NCBI GenBank assembly: GCA_026393335.1
Contig: JAPLAJ010000074.1
Coordinates: forward strand, 1 to 14,322
Direction: 5' to 3'
DNA: 14,322 bases
Origin: Rhodoluna sp.
GTDB lineage: Bacteria > Actinomycetota > Actinomycetes > Actinomycetales > Microbacteriaceae
Part shown: piece after piece, positions 1 through 5,325 of the stretch
Position numbering within the stretch: position 1 is the stretch's first letter
Layout of the letters: each line of letters begins with the position of its first letter
Made by a program: the position numbers and the translations under genes
Notes under the pieces: model-generated
Database searches by the model: none
The model's input: only the letters and a program-made list of their open reading frames with translations
Told to the model about the DNA's origin: nothing

Positions 1-1042
1 CCAGACCCGTGATCTCCCTATCAGGAGCACTGGTTACCGGATATCCTTCGCTTGCTAAGACGACCGTAACTGCAACGTCTTTACTGAATTCGGGTTCAAG
101 TACAGTTGCCAACTGTCCGGTTGCTGCCTTATGAAGCAGACCTGAAAGTGGGGTTAGTAGTCTGCGGAGCACTACCTGGGTTTCAGGGTCACCAAACCGT
201 GCGTTGAATTCGATAACTCGAATTCCTTTAGAAGTAACAATCAATCCACAATACAAAAGACCAACGAAAGGAGTTCCCTGTCGAGCTAGCTCTCTAACTG
301 TAGGCAGCGCAACTCTTTCCTGAACCTCTGATACAAAACCTTCAGGTAACCAAGGAAGCGGAGAGTATGCACCCATACCTCCAGTGTTAGGTCCTTCATC
401 GTTGTCGTAAGCTCTTTTGAAATCTTGTGCAGGAGATAAAGGCACCACTGTTATTCCATCAGCCAAGAAGAAAAGCGATACTTCTTCGCCATCTAAAAAC
501 TCTTCAACAAGTATTTCCATACCCTGAGCTAGGAAGGTGTTGGCGTGAACTAAAGCTGCTTGTTTATCACTAGTGACAATCACACCTTTACCGGCAGCTA
601 ACCCATCAGCTTTGACTACATATGGAAATCCGAAAGCATCTAGGGCATCTTCAACTTCAGATATAGATGTGCACTTTCTAGCCATACCGGTAGGCACATC
701 GGCTGCAGCCATTACATCTTTTGCAAATGCTTTAGATCCTTCTAGAGCTGCTGCTGCTTTTGAAGGACCAAACACAGCAATTCCAGCTGAGCGAAGTGCA
801 TCACTAACTCCAGCAACCAAAGGGGCTTCAGGGCCGATAACAACTAAATCTGTTTGTGCATCCAATGCCCAAGCTTTGACGGCATCAGGGTCATTGATGT
901 TCAGGCTTACTGTCTTTACTTCTTGAGAGATTCCACCGTTACCGGGGGCACAGGTGATGTTGCTTGGGTCTGTTCCTGTTCTTATGAGAGCTTTCACAAT
1001 CGCGTGTTCGCGAGCTCCAGAACCTAGAATCAAGATTTTCAT
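1..1042 (-). CDS. purD: Phosphoribosylamine-glycine ligase (GARS), 3' end cut off by window
   Basis: This is PurD, which joins glycine to 5-phosphoribosylamine using ATP in de novo purine synthesis in the cytoplasm. I read 347 residues from an ATG at 1042; the family is about 420 long, so the C-terminal part lies outside the window. Visible motifs are the N-terminal nucleotide-fold start MKILILGSGAREHA, the ATP-grasp stretch KADGLAAGKGV, the loop DNDEGPNTGGMGAYSP and the metal/ATP motif EFNARFGDPETQ near the truncated end. There is no Shine-Dalgarno, and a TAAACT box ends 7 nt before the ATG, so the mRNA is probably leaderless. It faces away from the other purine genes (purF, purM) at the right end of the window. 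The call is secure. Confidence 0.97.
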   Translation of the reverse strand, partial: MKILILGSGAREHAIVKALIRTGTDPSNITCAPGNGGISQEVKTVSLNINDPDAVKAWALDAQTDLVVIGPEAPLVAGVSDALRSAGIAVFGPSKAAAALEGSKAFAKDVMAAADVPTGMARKCTSISEVEDALDAFGFPYVVKADGLAAGKGVIVTSDKQAALVHANTFLAQGMEILVEEFLDGEEVSLFFLADGITVVPLSPAQDFKRAYDNDEGPNTGGMGAYSPLPWLPEGFVSEVQERVALPTVRELARQGTPFVGLLYCGLIVTSKGIRVIEFNARFGDPETQVVLRRLLTPLSGLLHKAATGQLATVLEPEFSKDVAVTVVLASEGYPVTSAPDREITGL

Positions 1043-1055
1043 TAGTTCAAGTTTA
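1043..1055 (-). promoter_or_regulatory. Probable leaderless purD promoter (-10 box)
   Basis: On the minus strand a TAAACT hexamer (1055-1050) ends 7 nt before the purD ATG, the spacing expected if transcription starts at or next to the start codon. No convincing -35 hexamer is visible; that position falls inside the hairpin at 1067-1099. The lack of a ribosome binding site supports the reading. Confidence 0.5.
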
Positions 1056-1066
1056 TCTAGGTTGGG

Positions 1067-1099
1067 GTGAGCCCCGATGCTTCATACACCGAGGCCCAC
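1067..1099 (-). terminator. Hairpin after peptide ORF 1, possible terminator
   Basis: A 14-bp stem (arms 1067-1080 and 1086-1099, 5-nt loop) with no unpaired positions if G-U pairs are allowed. It lies 6 nt after the peptide stop codon on the minus strand. No U-tract follows on the minus strand, so termination is uncertain; on the plus strand it is followed by a modest TTGGTTCT. The equivalent hairpin in copy 2 keeps the fold with different paired bases. Confidence 0.55.
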
Positions 1100-1105
1100 T
1101 TGGTT

Positions 1106-1192
1106 CTACCTGATCTTGATGATGGCTTCAACAATCGCAAGGATTATCTTCACCACAGTCAGAACCAGAACAACTATTTGAGACTTGCTCAT
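1106..1192 (-). CDS. Small hydrophobic peptide 1 (28 aa), candidate type I toxin
   Basis: An ATG at 1192 opens 28 codons ending in TAG, preceded by GGAGGA at a 6-nt spacing, an excellent ribosome binding site. The peptide starts MSKSQIVVLVLTVVKI and ends AIVEAIIKIR: one hydrophobic helix long enough to span or lie in a membrane. Residues T12, K15, E22 and K26 fall on one helical face as a narrow polar stripe. Copy 2 differs at only three residues (V13L, K15R, A19V), all conservative, plus a silent change at T12, which argues that it is translated. I recognise no family. Size, hydrophobicity, tandem duplication and the divergent RNA resemble bacterial type I toxins; a small membrane regulator or a phenol-soluble-modulin-like peptide is possible. 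Function is inference. Confidence 0.6.
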   Translation of the reverse strand: MSKSQIVVLVLTVVKIILAIVEAIIKIR

Positions 1193-1242
1193 GTGTTGTC
1201 CTCCCGTAGGGCGTGGGCCAAGGAGAGGGTCGAACCGGAAGG

Positions 1243-1283
1243 TGCATAACTATTCCAAAATGCAAAAAGTTATGGCATACTCG
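1243..1283. promoter_or_regulatory. Conserved divergent promoter/operator block, copy 1
   Basis: These 41 nt are identical to 1639-1679. They contain an inverted repeat with 7-nt perfect arms, CATAACT (1245-1251) and AGTTATG (1268-1274), which extend to TGC and (G)GCA. On the plus strand an extended -10 (TGG-CATACT, 1273-1281) could start the RNA unit near 1287. The minus-strand promoter for the peptide is not clear, though the left arm may supply its -10. Perfect conservation beside diverged flanks supports a regulatory role; exact start sites are a guess. Confidence 0.5.
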
Positions 1284-1286
1284 AAA

Positions 1287-1373
1287 CGTGTTTCGCTTCG
1301 GAGTTGTTTTCCGATTCGACCCTCGTCAAGAGGTTCAAATAAAGCTCCCGGTTGCTGCCGGGGGCTTTATTTC
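1287..1373 (+). ncRNA. Candidate antisense-type regulatory RNA, copy 1
   Basis: Inferred short RNA of about 85-90 nt running from the extended -10 box to the terminator at 1341-1373. A core of about 43 nt (about 1297-1339) is identical in copy 2. It folds into CGGA/UCCG (1299-1302 with 1310-1313) presenting loop GUUGUUU, then a hairpin at 1317-1335 (GACCCTC..GAGGTTC, one mismatch), then the terminator. Bases 1303-1312 can pair with 1204-1195 of the divergent peptide mRNA, covering GGAGGACAAC, which includes its Shine-Dalgarno (10 contiguous pairs, two of them G-U). No long ORF is visible. Transcription and function are unproven; the 5' end is approximate. Confidence 0.45.
1341..1373 (+). terminator. 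Intrinsic terminator of RNA unit 1
   Basis: An 11-bp stem AAAGCTCCCGG / CCGGGGGCTTT (1341-1351 with 1358-1368) with a 6-nt loop, followed by ATTTC. This is a typical rho-independent terminator on the plus strand. Confidence 0.75.
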
Positions 1374-1381
1374 ATCTCTGG

Positions 1382-1455
1382 CTAAACTAACCACGCGTTT
1401 AGTGAGCATGAGAAGTTTCACATCTAACATGTGAAGCTGTTTGAGTTATAAACAG
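1382..1455 (+). other. Conserved inverted repeat and two hairpins behind terminator 1
   Basis: Behind the terminator lies a stretch almost identical in both copies with the inverted repeat CTAAAC / GTTTAG (1382-1387, 1397-1402) containing a TAAACT box. In copy 1 it continues into a perfect 7-bp hairpin (TTCACAT 1417-1423 with ATGTGAA 1429-1435) and a 6-bp hairpin (CTGTTT 1437-1442 with AAACAG 1450-1455). It could be a second promoter with a short structured transcript ending at the 1465-1495 hairpin, or upstream control of peptide unit 2. No decision is possible from sequence. Confidence 0.3.
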
Positions 1456-1464
1456 GCATATTGG

Positions 1465-1495
1465 GTAATCCCCGATGCTTGGCATCAGGGATTAC
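1465..1495 (-). terminator. Hairpin after peptide ORF 2, possible terminator
   Basis: A 14-bp stem (1465-1478 with 1482-1495, one G-U pair) with a 3-nt loop, 6 nt after the peptide stop. No U-tract follows on the minus strand. On the plus strand TTGGTTCT follows, so it may also end plus-strand transcripts from copy 1. Relative to the copy 1 hairpin the outer arms changed on both sides and pairing is kept. Confidence 0.6.
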
Positions 1496-1501
1496 TTGGT
1501 T

Positions 1502-1588
1502 CTACCTGATCTTGATGATGGCTTCAACAATCACAAGGATTATTCTCACCAACGTCAGAACCAGAACAACTATTTGAGACTTGCTCAT
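1502..1588 (-). CDS. Small hydrophobic peptide 2 (28 aa), candidate type I toxin
   Basis: ATG at 1588, 28 codons and TAG, with AAGGA 6 nt upstream. It begins MSKSQIVVLVLTLVRI and ends VIVEAIIKIR, so it is a paralogue of the peptide at 1106-1192 with V13L, K15R and A19V. The helix, charged ends and polar face are preserved. In the mRNA leader the Shine-Dalgarno lies in a possible hairpin: CCTT/AAGG (1607-1604 with 1599-1596) or TTGTCC/GGACAA (1617-1612 with 1597-1592), which would hold translation low, a feature known in type I toxin mRNAs. No known family is recognised; the toxin reading is inference. Confidence 0.6.
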   Translation of the reverse strand: MSKSQIVVLVLTLVRIILVIVEAIIKIR

Positions 1589-1638
1589 GAGTTGTCCTTC
1601 CGTAAGGCATGGGACAAGGGAAGGGCCGAACCGGAAAG

Positions 1639-1679
1639 TGCATAACTATTCCAAAATGCAAAAAGTTATGGCATACTCA
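1639..1679. promoter_or_regulatory. Conserved divergent promoter/operator block, copy 2
   Basis: Identical over 41 nt to 1243-1283. Inverted repeat arms CATAACT (1641-1647) and AGTTATG (1664-1670); extended -10 TGG-CATACT at 1669-1677 on the plus strand, which could start the RNA unit near 1683. Confidence 0.5.
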
Positions 1680-1682
1680 AAA

Positions 1683-1768
1683 CGTAGAACGTTTCGGAGT
1701 TGTTTTCCGATTCGACCCTCGTCAAGAGGTTCAAACATTACCCCCAGTTTGAGCTGGGGGTTTTGTTC
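1683..1768 (+). ncRNA. Candidate antisense-type regulatory RNA, copy 2
   Basis: Equivalent of the RNA unit at 1287-1373. The core stem-loop CGGA-GTTGTTT-TCCG (1695-1709) and the following hairpin are unchanged. Bases 1697-1706 can form 10 contiguous pairs (two of them G-U) with 1598-1589 of the divergent peptide mRNA, from the Shine-Dalgarno to just before the ATG. Because the cores are identical, either RNA could act on either mRNA. The ends are approximate and expression is not shown. Confidence 0.45.
1740..1767 (+). terminator. Intrinsic terminator of RNA unit 2
   Basis: An 8-bp GC-rich stem ACCCCCAG / CTGGGGGT (1740-1747 with 1754-1761), 6-nt loop, then TTTGTT. It is in the same place as the copy 1 terminator but its sequence is largely different, so the fold rather than the sequence is conserved. 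Confidence 0.75.
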
Positions 1769-1812
1769 TATCTCTGGCTAAACTAACCATGCGTTTAGTG
1801 AGCATGAGAAGT

Positions 1813-1841
1813 CTCACAAAATACGCCGGTTAGCGTGTGAG
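1813..1841 (-). terminator. Hairpin downstream of the ROK gene, possible terminator
   Basis: CTCAC (1813-1817) pairs with GTGAG (1837-1841), with an inner ACGC/GCGT stem (1823-1826 with 1833-1836) and a one-sided bulge. It lies about 42 nt after the ROK stop codon and could end that transcript, though there is no U-tract. It also occupies the place of the 1417-1435 hairpin in copy 1. Confidence 0.35.
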
Positions 1842-1882
1842 TTGTCTACAGGTGAGCTAGTGTCTTTTGCGCTGAGATAAAG

Positions 1883-3064
1883 CTATTTGGATAGCAGTTG
1901 GTCAATAGTTTCTGCATCAAGAACGTGCTCGATTGCCATCACGCTTGCTCCGATGATGCCAACCTCTTTGCCCGCTTTACTCTGGACGATAGAAAGTCCT
2001 TCACTGGCTAGCGGCATTGATCTGCTGTAGACCGCCTCTCTAACTCCAGCAATCAAATGTTCCCCGGCTGAAGCCATGGATCCACCAATCACGATTATCG
2101 ACGGGTTCATAAGACTTACGCAGGTGCTCAACACTTCACCTATGTCTCTTCCTGCTTGCCTCACAGCTTGAATAGCTTCCACTTTTGCACGCTTGGTGAC
2201 ATATATAAGATCGGACGTGTTTCTAACAGGCAAACCGGCATTATTGATGTTTTTAATTACTGCCGGCGCTCCCGCCACAGCCTCTAAGCAACCATAGTTG
2301 CCACACCGGCATGCGATGTTATCGCCTCGCGAAACCCTGACGTGACCGATGTCTCCCGCCGTTCCTTGGGAACCCCTTTGCAGATGACCATCTGAGATGA
2401 TTCCAGATCCAATACCAGTGGCGGCCTTTAGGAAGATCAGGTGATCAACTTCTGGGTAGTTGAGGTGTCTCTCACCTAAGGCCATGACGTTAACATCGTT
2501 ATCCACTAATACCTTTGCAGTTAAGTCTTTGCTCACCCTTGCAGGAATATCAAAAGCATCCCAGCCAGGCATGATAGGTGGGTTGGCTGGTTTGCCAGTC
2601 TCATGCTCGACAGGTCCAGGCACACCGATACCGATGGCGAGAAGACGGTCTTCCTCTAAACCAAGCCCAGCTAAAAGATGTTTTAGTTCTTCAATCATCC
2701 AGCGCAGACAAACCTCTGGCCCATCTGAGATTAGACGCTTGGTATCGATAGATACCAAAATCTTGCCACTGAGATCCGCAAGGGCAGCAACAGCATGGGT
2801 AGCACCAAAGTCAACCCCGGCCACCACGAAGGCCTCCTCGTTTAGTAGCAATCTTGCCGATGGACGTCCACCGGTTGATGTAGCGCTACTTGCGGGAGTT
2901 ATTAGTCCAAGTTCAATTAGTGGGTCTAAACGCAGCGAGATAGTTGATCTTGCGAGGCCGGTGAGTTCTGCCATTTCTGCCTTGGTATGCGGTTGCCCAT
3001 CGCGAAATAGCTGAAGCAAACGCCCAGAACTAAACCCGAAGTTATACATATTGGTATCAGCCAC
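1883..3064 (-). CDS. ROK-family transcriptional repressor
   Basis: A cytoplasmic sugar-responsive repressor of the ROK (repressor, ORF, kinase) family, 393 aa, near the usual 380-400. Residues 13-68 form a winged helix-turn-helix for DNA binding. The sugar-kinase-like part begins at about 80 with the phosphate motif DFGAT (85-89), followed by GVPGPVE (148-153), the catalytic-type Asp in DNDVN (190) and the ROK zinc site GDIGH (His241) with CxCGxxGC (C252, C254, C259). It is transcribed away from the sugar operon starting at 3195, so it is most likely that operon's repressor, released by a sugar or pathway intermediate. The first codon is GTG at 3064 with AGAG directly against it; an ATG at 3049 (Met6) has GGTGG at a better distance and may be the true start. 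Confidence 0.92.
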   Translation of the reverse strand: MADTNMYNFGFSSGRLLQLFRDGQPHTKAEMAELTGLARSTISLRLDPLIELGLITPASSATSTGGRPSARLLLNEEAFVVAGVDFGATHAVAALADLSGKILVSIDTKRLISDGPEVCLRWMIEELKHLLAGLGLEEDRLLAIGIGVPGPVEHETGKPANPPIMPGWDAFDIPARVSKDLTAKVLVDNDVNVMALGERHLNYPEVDHLIFLKAATGIGSGIISDGHLQRGSQGTAGDIGHVRVSRGDNIACRCGNYGCLEAVAGAPAVIKNINNAGLPVRNTSDLIYVTKRAKVEAIQAVRQAGRDIGEVLSTCVSLMNPSIIVIGGSMASAGEHLIAGVREAVYSRSMPLASEGLSIVQSKAGKEVGIIGASVMAIEHVLDAETIDQLLSK

Positions 3065-3082
3065 CTCTCAAGCATAAACAAT

Positions 3083-3145
3083 AACTTGACTTGAGTTTCG
3101 AGATAAGTTTATCACAAGTTTATAACAAGATGTCGATTATCGACA
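3083..3145. promoter_or_regulatory. Divergent control region with candidate ROK operators
   Basis: The gap between the repressor and the operon contains a perfect 15-bp palindrome TGTCGATTATCGACA (3131-3145), a shorter palindrome GATAA-GT-TTATC (3102-3113), and an inverted pair AACTTG / CAAGTT (3083-3088, 3115-3120). On the minus strand ATAAACTT occurs twice, about 11 nt apart. These are plausible binding sites for the adjacent ROK dimer and would allow it to control both directions. I could not place the two promoters firmly. Confidence 0.5.
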
Positions 3146-3194
3146 AAAGTCTAATGAAAAAGGACCATTATGTACTTAGGAAGTTTATATATGC

Positions 3195-4031
3195 ATGAAA
3201 GGAAATGAAGTGAAGTTTGGTTATTCAACAATTACCTGGGGTGGAGTAGTCGGGCATCCAGGCGGTGTGACCAGCATCAAGGATCTTTTCTATATGACCC
3301 ATGGGGACACCAAGGCTGCTGTCAGGGACATCTCGGCGGCCGGCTATCAGGGCACCGAGGTATTTGACGGCAACCTTGCTGAGTTTGCAGAGAACCCAGA
3401 AGAACTTCTGTCGGTGCTTAGGGAAACAGGAGTTCAACTGGTTTCCGTTTACACTGGCGCAAACTTCATCTATGACGAGATTCTTGATGACGAACTCTAC
3501 AAAATAGAGCAAGCCGCATTGCTTGCCAAGAAGTTCGGCGCAAGTCGTTTAGTAGTTGGCGGTGGCGCTAAGCGTCCACATGGACCACACGCAGATGACT
3601 TCAAGAAAATTGGTCGTGGATTAGACATGGTTGCTGACATTGCCAGAACCCACGGTCTTGAGAGCAGCTTCCACCCGCACCTGGGAACCCTTTCAGAAAC
3701 TCTAGATGGCTTCCACCAAATTATGGACGCCTGCTCAATCGGCTTCTGTCCAGATACCGCCCACTTAGTTGCCTCAGGAATTGACCCTGTCGTAGCTATC
3801 GATACTTACGGTGATCGCCTAAAGCACGTTCACTTCAAAGATTTTTCAACTAAGACTGGGCAGTTCACGCCGCTTGGTGAAGGTGACATAGATTTCGTCG
3901 CAGTTTTAGCTGCGATGAGAAGAGCCAGCTACGACAGTTGGCTATTGGTAGAACTAGATGCCTACGTGGGCGATCCTAAAACTGCCGCAGAAATAAGTAG
4001 AAAATATCTAGAACAGCTGTTTGCCAACTAG
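3195..4031 (+). CDS. Sugar phosphate isomerase/epimerase family (TIM barrel), first gene of sugar operon
   Basis: A 278-aa xylose-isomerase-like TIM barrel (AP endonuclease 2 / COG1082 family, which includes IolE and IolI and several 3-keto-sugar lyases and hydratases). Candidate metal ligands at strand ends are His160/His162 in SFHPHLG, Asp187 in CPDTAHL, His213 in HVHFKD and Glu253 in VELD. The ATG at 3195 lacks a well-placed ribosome site, while the in-frame GTG at 3210 has AAAGGA 6 nt upstream and gives the N-terminus MKFGYSTITW; I favour 3210 as the real start. It opens the operon and is followed by the binding protein after 44 nt. By context it is one of two TIM-barrel enzymes acting on an oxidised sugar; the exact reaction is not deducible. 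Confidence 0.85.
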   Translation: MKGNEVKFGYSTITWGGVVGHPGGVTSIKDLFYMTHGDTKAAVRDISAAGYQGTEVFDGNLAEFAENPEELLSVLRETGVQLVSVYTGANFIYDEILDDELYKIEQAALLAKKFGASRLVVGGGAKRPHGPHADDFKKIGRGLDMVADIARTHGLESSFHPHLGTLSETLDGFHQIMDACSIGFCPDTAHLVASGIDPVVAIDTYGDRLKHVHFKDFSTKTGQFTPLGEGDIDFVAVLAAMRRASYDSWLLVELDAYVGDPKTAAEISRKYLEQLFAN

Positions 4032-4075
4032 AGGTACCATCCATCCATCAAAATAAATTATCAAGGAGATCAATA

Positions 4076-5236
4076 ATGAAGAAACTGATAACAAGCATTG
4101 GAGTGAGTGCAGCTTTGATTTTTGCACTTACTGCATGTTCGACCAGCGACAACAATGGGCAAAACAATGGCGTTGATAGCGCTATCGCCGCTCAAGTTGA
4201 CGCTGCACTTGCAGCGCTAGAGGGCCAGGTACTCAGCCTCGGTCCTAACGGAGAATCACCATCTGACTTCGACAGCACAGAACTAACTGATGCCGAAGTG
4301 GAAGAGATCAAAGCAGGCAACTACACAGCTGCAATCGTTATGCACTACTCAGGTAACGACTGGTCAACTGCACAAATTGAAGGTCTCAAAGCCGAGTTCG
4401 CTCGTCTAGGAGTTGAAGTTGTGGCAGTTACCGACGCCGACTTTAAGCCAGAGAAGCAGGTTTCTGACATTGAAACTGTTATGGCACTAAAGCCAGACAT
4501 CATCATTTCAATCCCTACTGACCCAGTTGCAACTAAGGCTGCATTCAAAAAAGCTTCTGCTGCAGGGATCAAGCTAGTATTCATGGACAACGTTCCAGCC
4601 GACATGGTTGGTGGCGAGGACTATGTATCTGTAGTCTCAGCTGACAACAAGGGTAACGGCGCTGTTTCAGCACACCTATTCGCAAGAGCACTAAACGGTA
4701 AGGGCAAAGTCGGACTCATCTATCACGATGCTGACTTCTTTGTGACCAAGCAGCGTTACGAAGGTTTCAAGACTGCTCTATCTGAATACCCAGGCATTGA
4801 AATTGTCGAAGAAAAGGGTATCGGCGGACCAGACTTTGCTGGAGATGCTCAAGCTGCAGCAACTGCAATGTTGACTAAGAACGCAGACCTAGATGGAATC
4901 TGGGGTGTTTGGGATGTTCCTGCTGAAGGTATCATGGCTGCAGCTCGCGAAGCTGGACGCACTGACCTAAAGATCGGTACTCAAGATCTAGGAACTAACG
5001 TTGCAATTCAACTTGCCAAGAAGGAACTTATTGTTGGTCTTGGCGCACAACGTCCGTACGACCAGGGTGTTGCAGAAGCTCGTTTGGCTGCAGCAGCTTG
5101 TATCGGAAAGACAGGACTACCTAACTTTGTAGCACTAGGAGCCCTACCTGTATCACACGAAAACGTACTTGAAGCATGGAAGACCGTCTACAGCGTAGAC
5201 GCTCCAGAATCAGTTTCAAGCGTTTACAAAAAGTAA
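4076..5236 (+). CDS. Sugar ABC transporter substrate-binding lipoprotein (RbsB-like, CUT2 type)
   Basis: Extracellular solute-binding protein of 386 aa that captures a sugar and delivers it to the permease. The N-terminus has a lipoprotein signal: KK, a hydrophobic stretch and the lipobox LTAC with Cys21 as the lipidation site. An Asn/Gly-rich linker follows, and from about residue 80 a two-lobed periplasmic-binding-protein fold of the ribose/galactose group (Peripla_BP_4), with typical segments such as PDIIISIPTDP, GKVGLIYHDADF and DGIWGVWDVPAEG. A strong AAGGAGA lies 6 nt before the ATG, fitting the high expression usual for binding proteins. A stable hairpin follows the gene. The ligand cannot be read from the sequence; the neighbouring enzymes suggest an unusual or anhydro sugar. 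Confidence 0.92.
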   Translation: MKKLITSIGVSAALIFALTACSTSDNNGQNNGVDSAIAAQVDAALAALEGQVLSLGPNGESPSDFDSTELTDAEVEEIKAGNYTAAIVMHYSGNDWSTAQIEGLKAEFARLGVEVVAVTDADFKPEKQVSDIETVMALKPDIIISIPTDPVATKAAFKKASAAGIKLVFMDNVPADMVGGEDYVSVVSADNKGNGAVSAHLFARALNGKGKVGLIYHDADFFVTKQRYEGFKTALSEYPGIEIVEEKGIGGPDFAGDAQAAATAMLTKNADLDGIWGVWDVPAEGIMAAAREAGRTDLKIGTQDLGTNVAIQLAKKELIVGLGAQRPYDQGVAEARLAAAACIGKTGLPNFVALGALPVSHENVLEAWKTVYSVDAPESVSSVYKK

Positions 5237-5246
5237 CAAAAAGAAC

Positions 5247-5278
5247 CAGAGGGCTGGGAGTATACCCCCAGCCCTCTG
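5247..5278 (+). terminator. Strong intra-operon hairpin after the binding-protein gene
   Basis: A perfect 12-bp stem CAGAGGGCTGGG / CCCAGCCCTCTG (5247-5258 with 5267-5278) with an 8-nt loop, 11 nt after the stop codon and with no U-tract. It probably acts as a partial terminator or 3'-end stabiliser that raises binding-protein mRNA above the downstream genes, as is common in ABC operons. The next gene has its own AAGGAAA ribosome site. Confidence 0.7.
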
Positions 5279-5325
5279 TACCACCCATCCATCTGGGCAC
5301 TTACTAGTTTAGGCAAGGAAATCAA

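Larger units (their letters stand above)
1067..1422. repeat. Tandem module, copy 1 (peptide ORF plus divergent RNA)
   Basis: First of two direct copies; the second is at 1465-1818. Corresponding positions differ by 396 nt from the peptide stop codon to the end of homology, and by 398 nt across the first hairpin because its loop is 5 nt here and 3 nt in copy 2. Order along the plus strand: hairpin, minus-strand 28-codon ORF, its 5' leader, a 41-nt block identical in both copies, a plus-strand RNA unit with terminator, then a conserved tail of about 48 nt. Differences are concentrated in hairpin arms (compensated) and conservative codon positions, which suggests that both copies are under selection. 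Confidence 0.85.
1465..1818. repeat. Tandem module, copy 2 (peptide ORF plus divergent RNA)
   Basis: Second copy of the 1067-1422 module in the same orientation. All parts are present in the same order: hairpin 1465-1495, minus-strand ORF 1502-1588, the 41-nt conserved block 1639-1679, the RNA unit ending at 1740-1767, and the conserved tail to 1818. Hairpin arms differ from copy 1 but still pair. It lies directly downstream of the ROK repressor gene. Confidence 0.85.

Noticed and set aside
1299..1373. A tRNA or tmRNA-like element, because of the TTCGA sequence resembling a T-loop
   Set aside because: No acceptor stem, D-arm or anticodon arm can be built around it, and the unit ends in an intrinsic terminator.
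1067..1434. Plus-strand ORFs of 60-73 codons across copy 1 (1067-1249, 1185-1385, 1213-1434) and one in copy 2 (1581-1781)
   Set aside because: They run through hairpins, the conserved promoter block and terminators, have no ribosome sites, and code poorly conserved, low-complexity sequence; the minus-strand 28-codon ORFs explain the conservation better.
1740..1761. Actinobacterial 6C RNA, because of the C-run in the hairpin
   Set aside because: The C-run is in the stem and only five long, whereas 6C RNA shows C-runs in the loops of two stem-loops.
1067..1818. CRISPR array or insertion sequence
   Set aside because: There are only two long units, no short regularly spaced repeats, no transposase and no terminal inverted repeats.
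2460..3014. 184-codon plus-strand ORF opposite the ROK gene
   Set aside because: It is a shadow of the ROK coding strand; it shows no domain and no ribosome site, and the ROK protein carries all family motifs.
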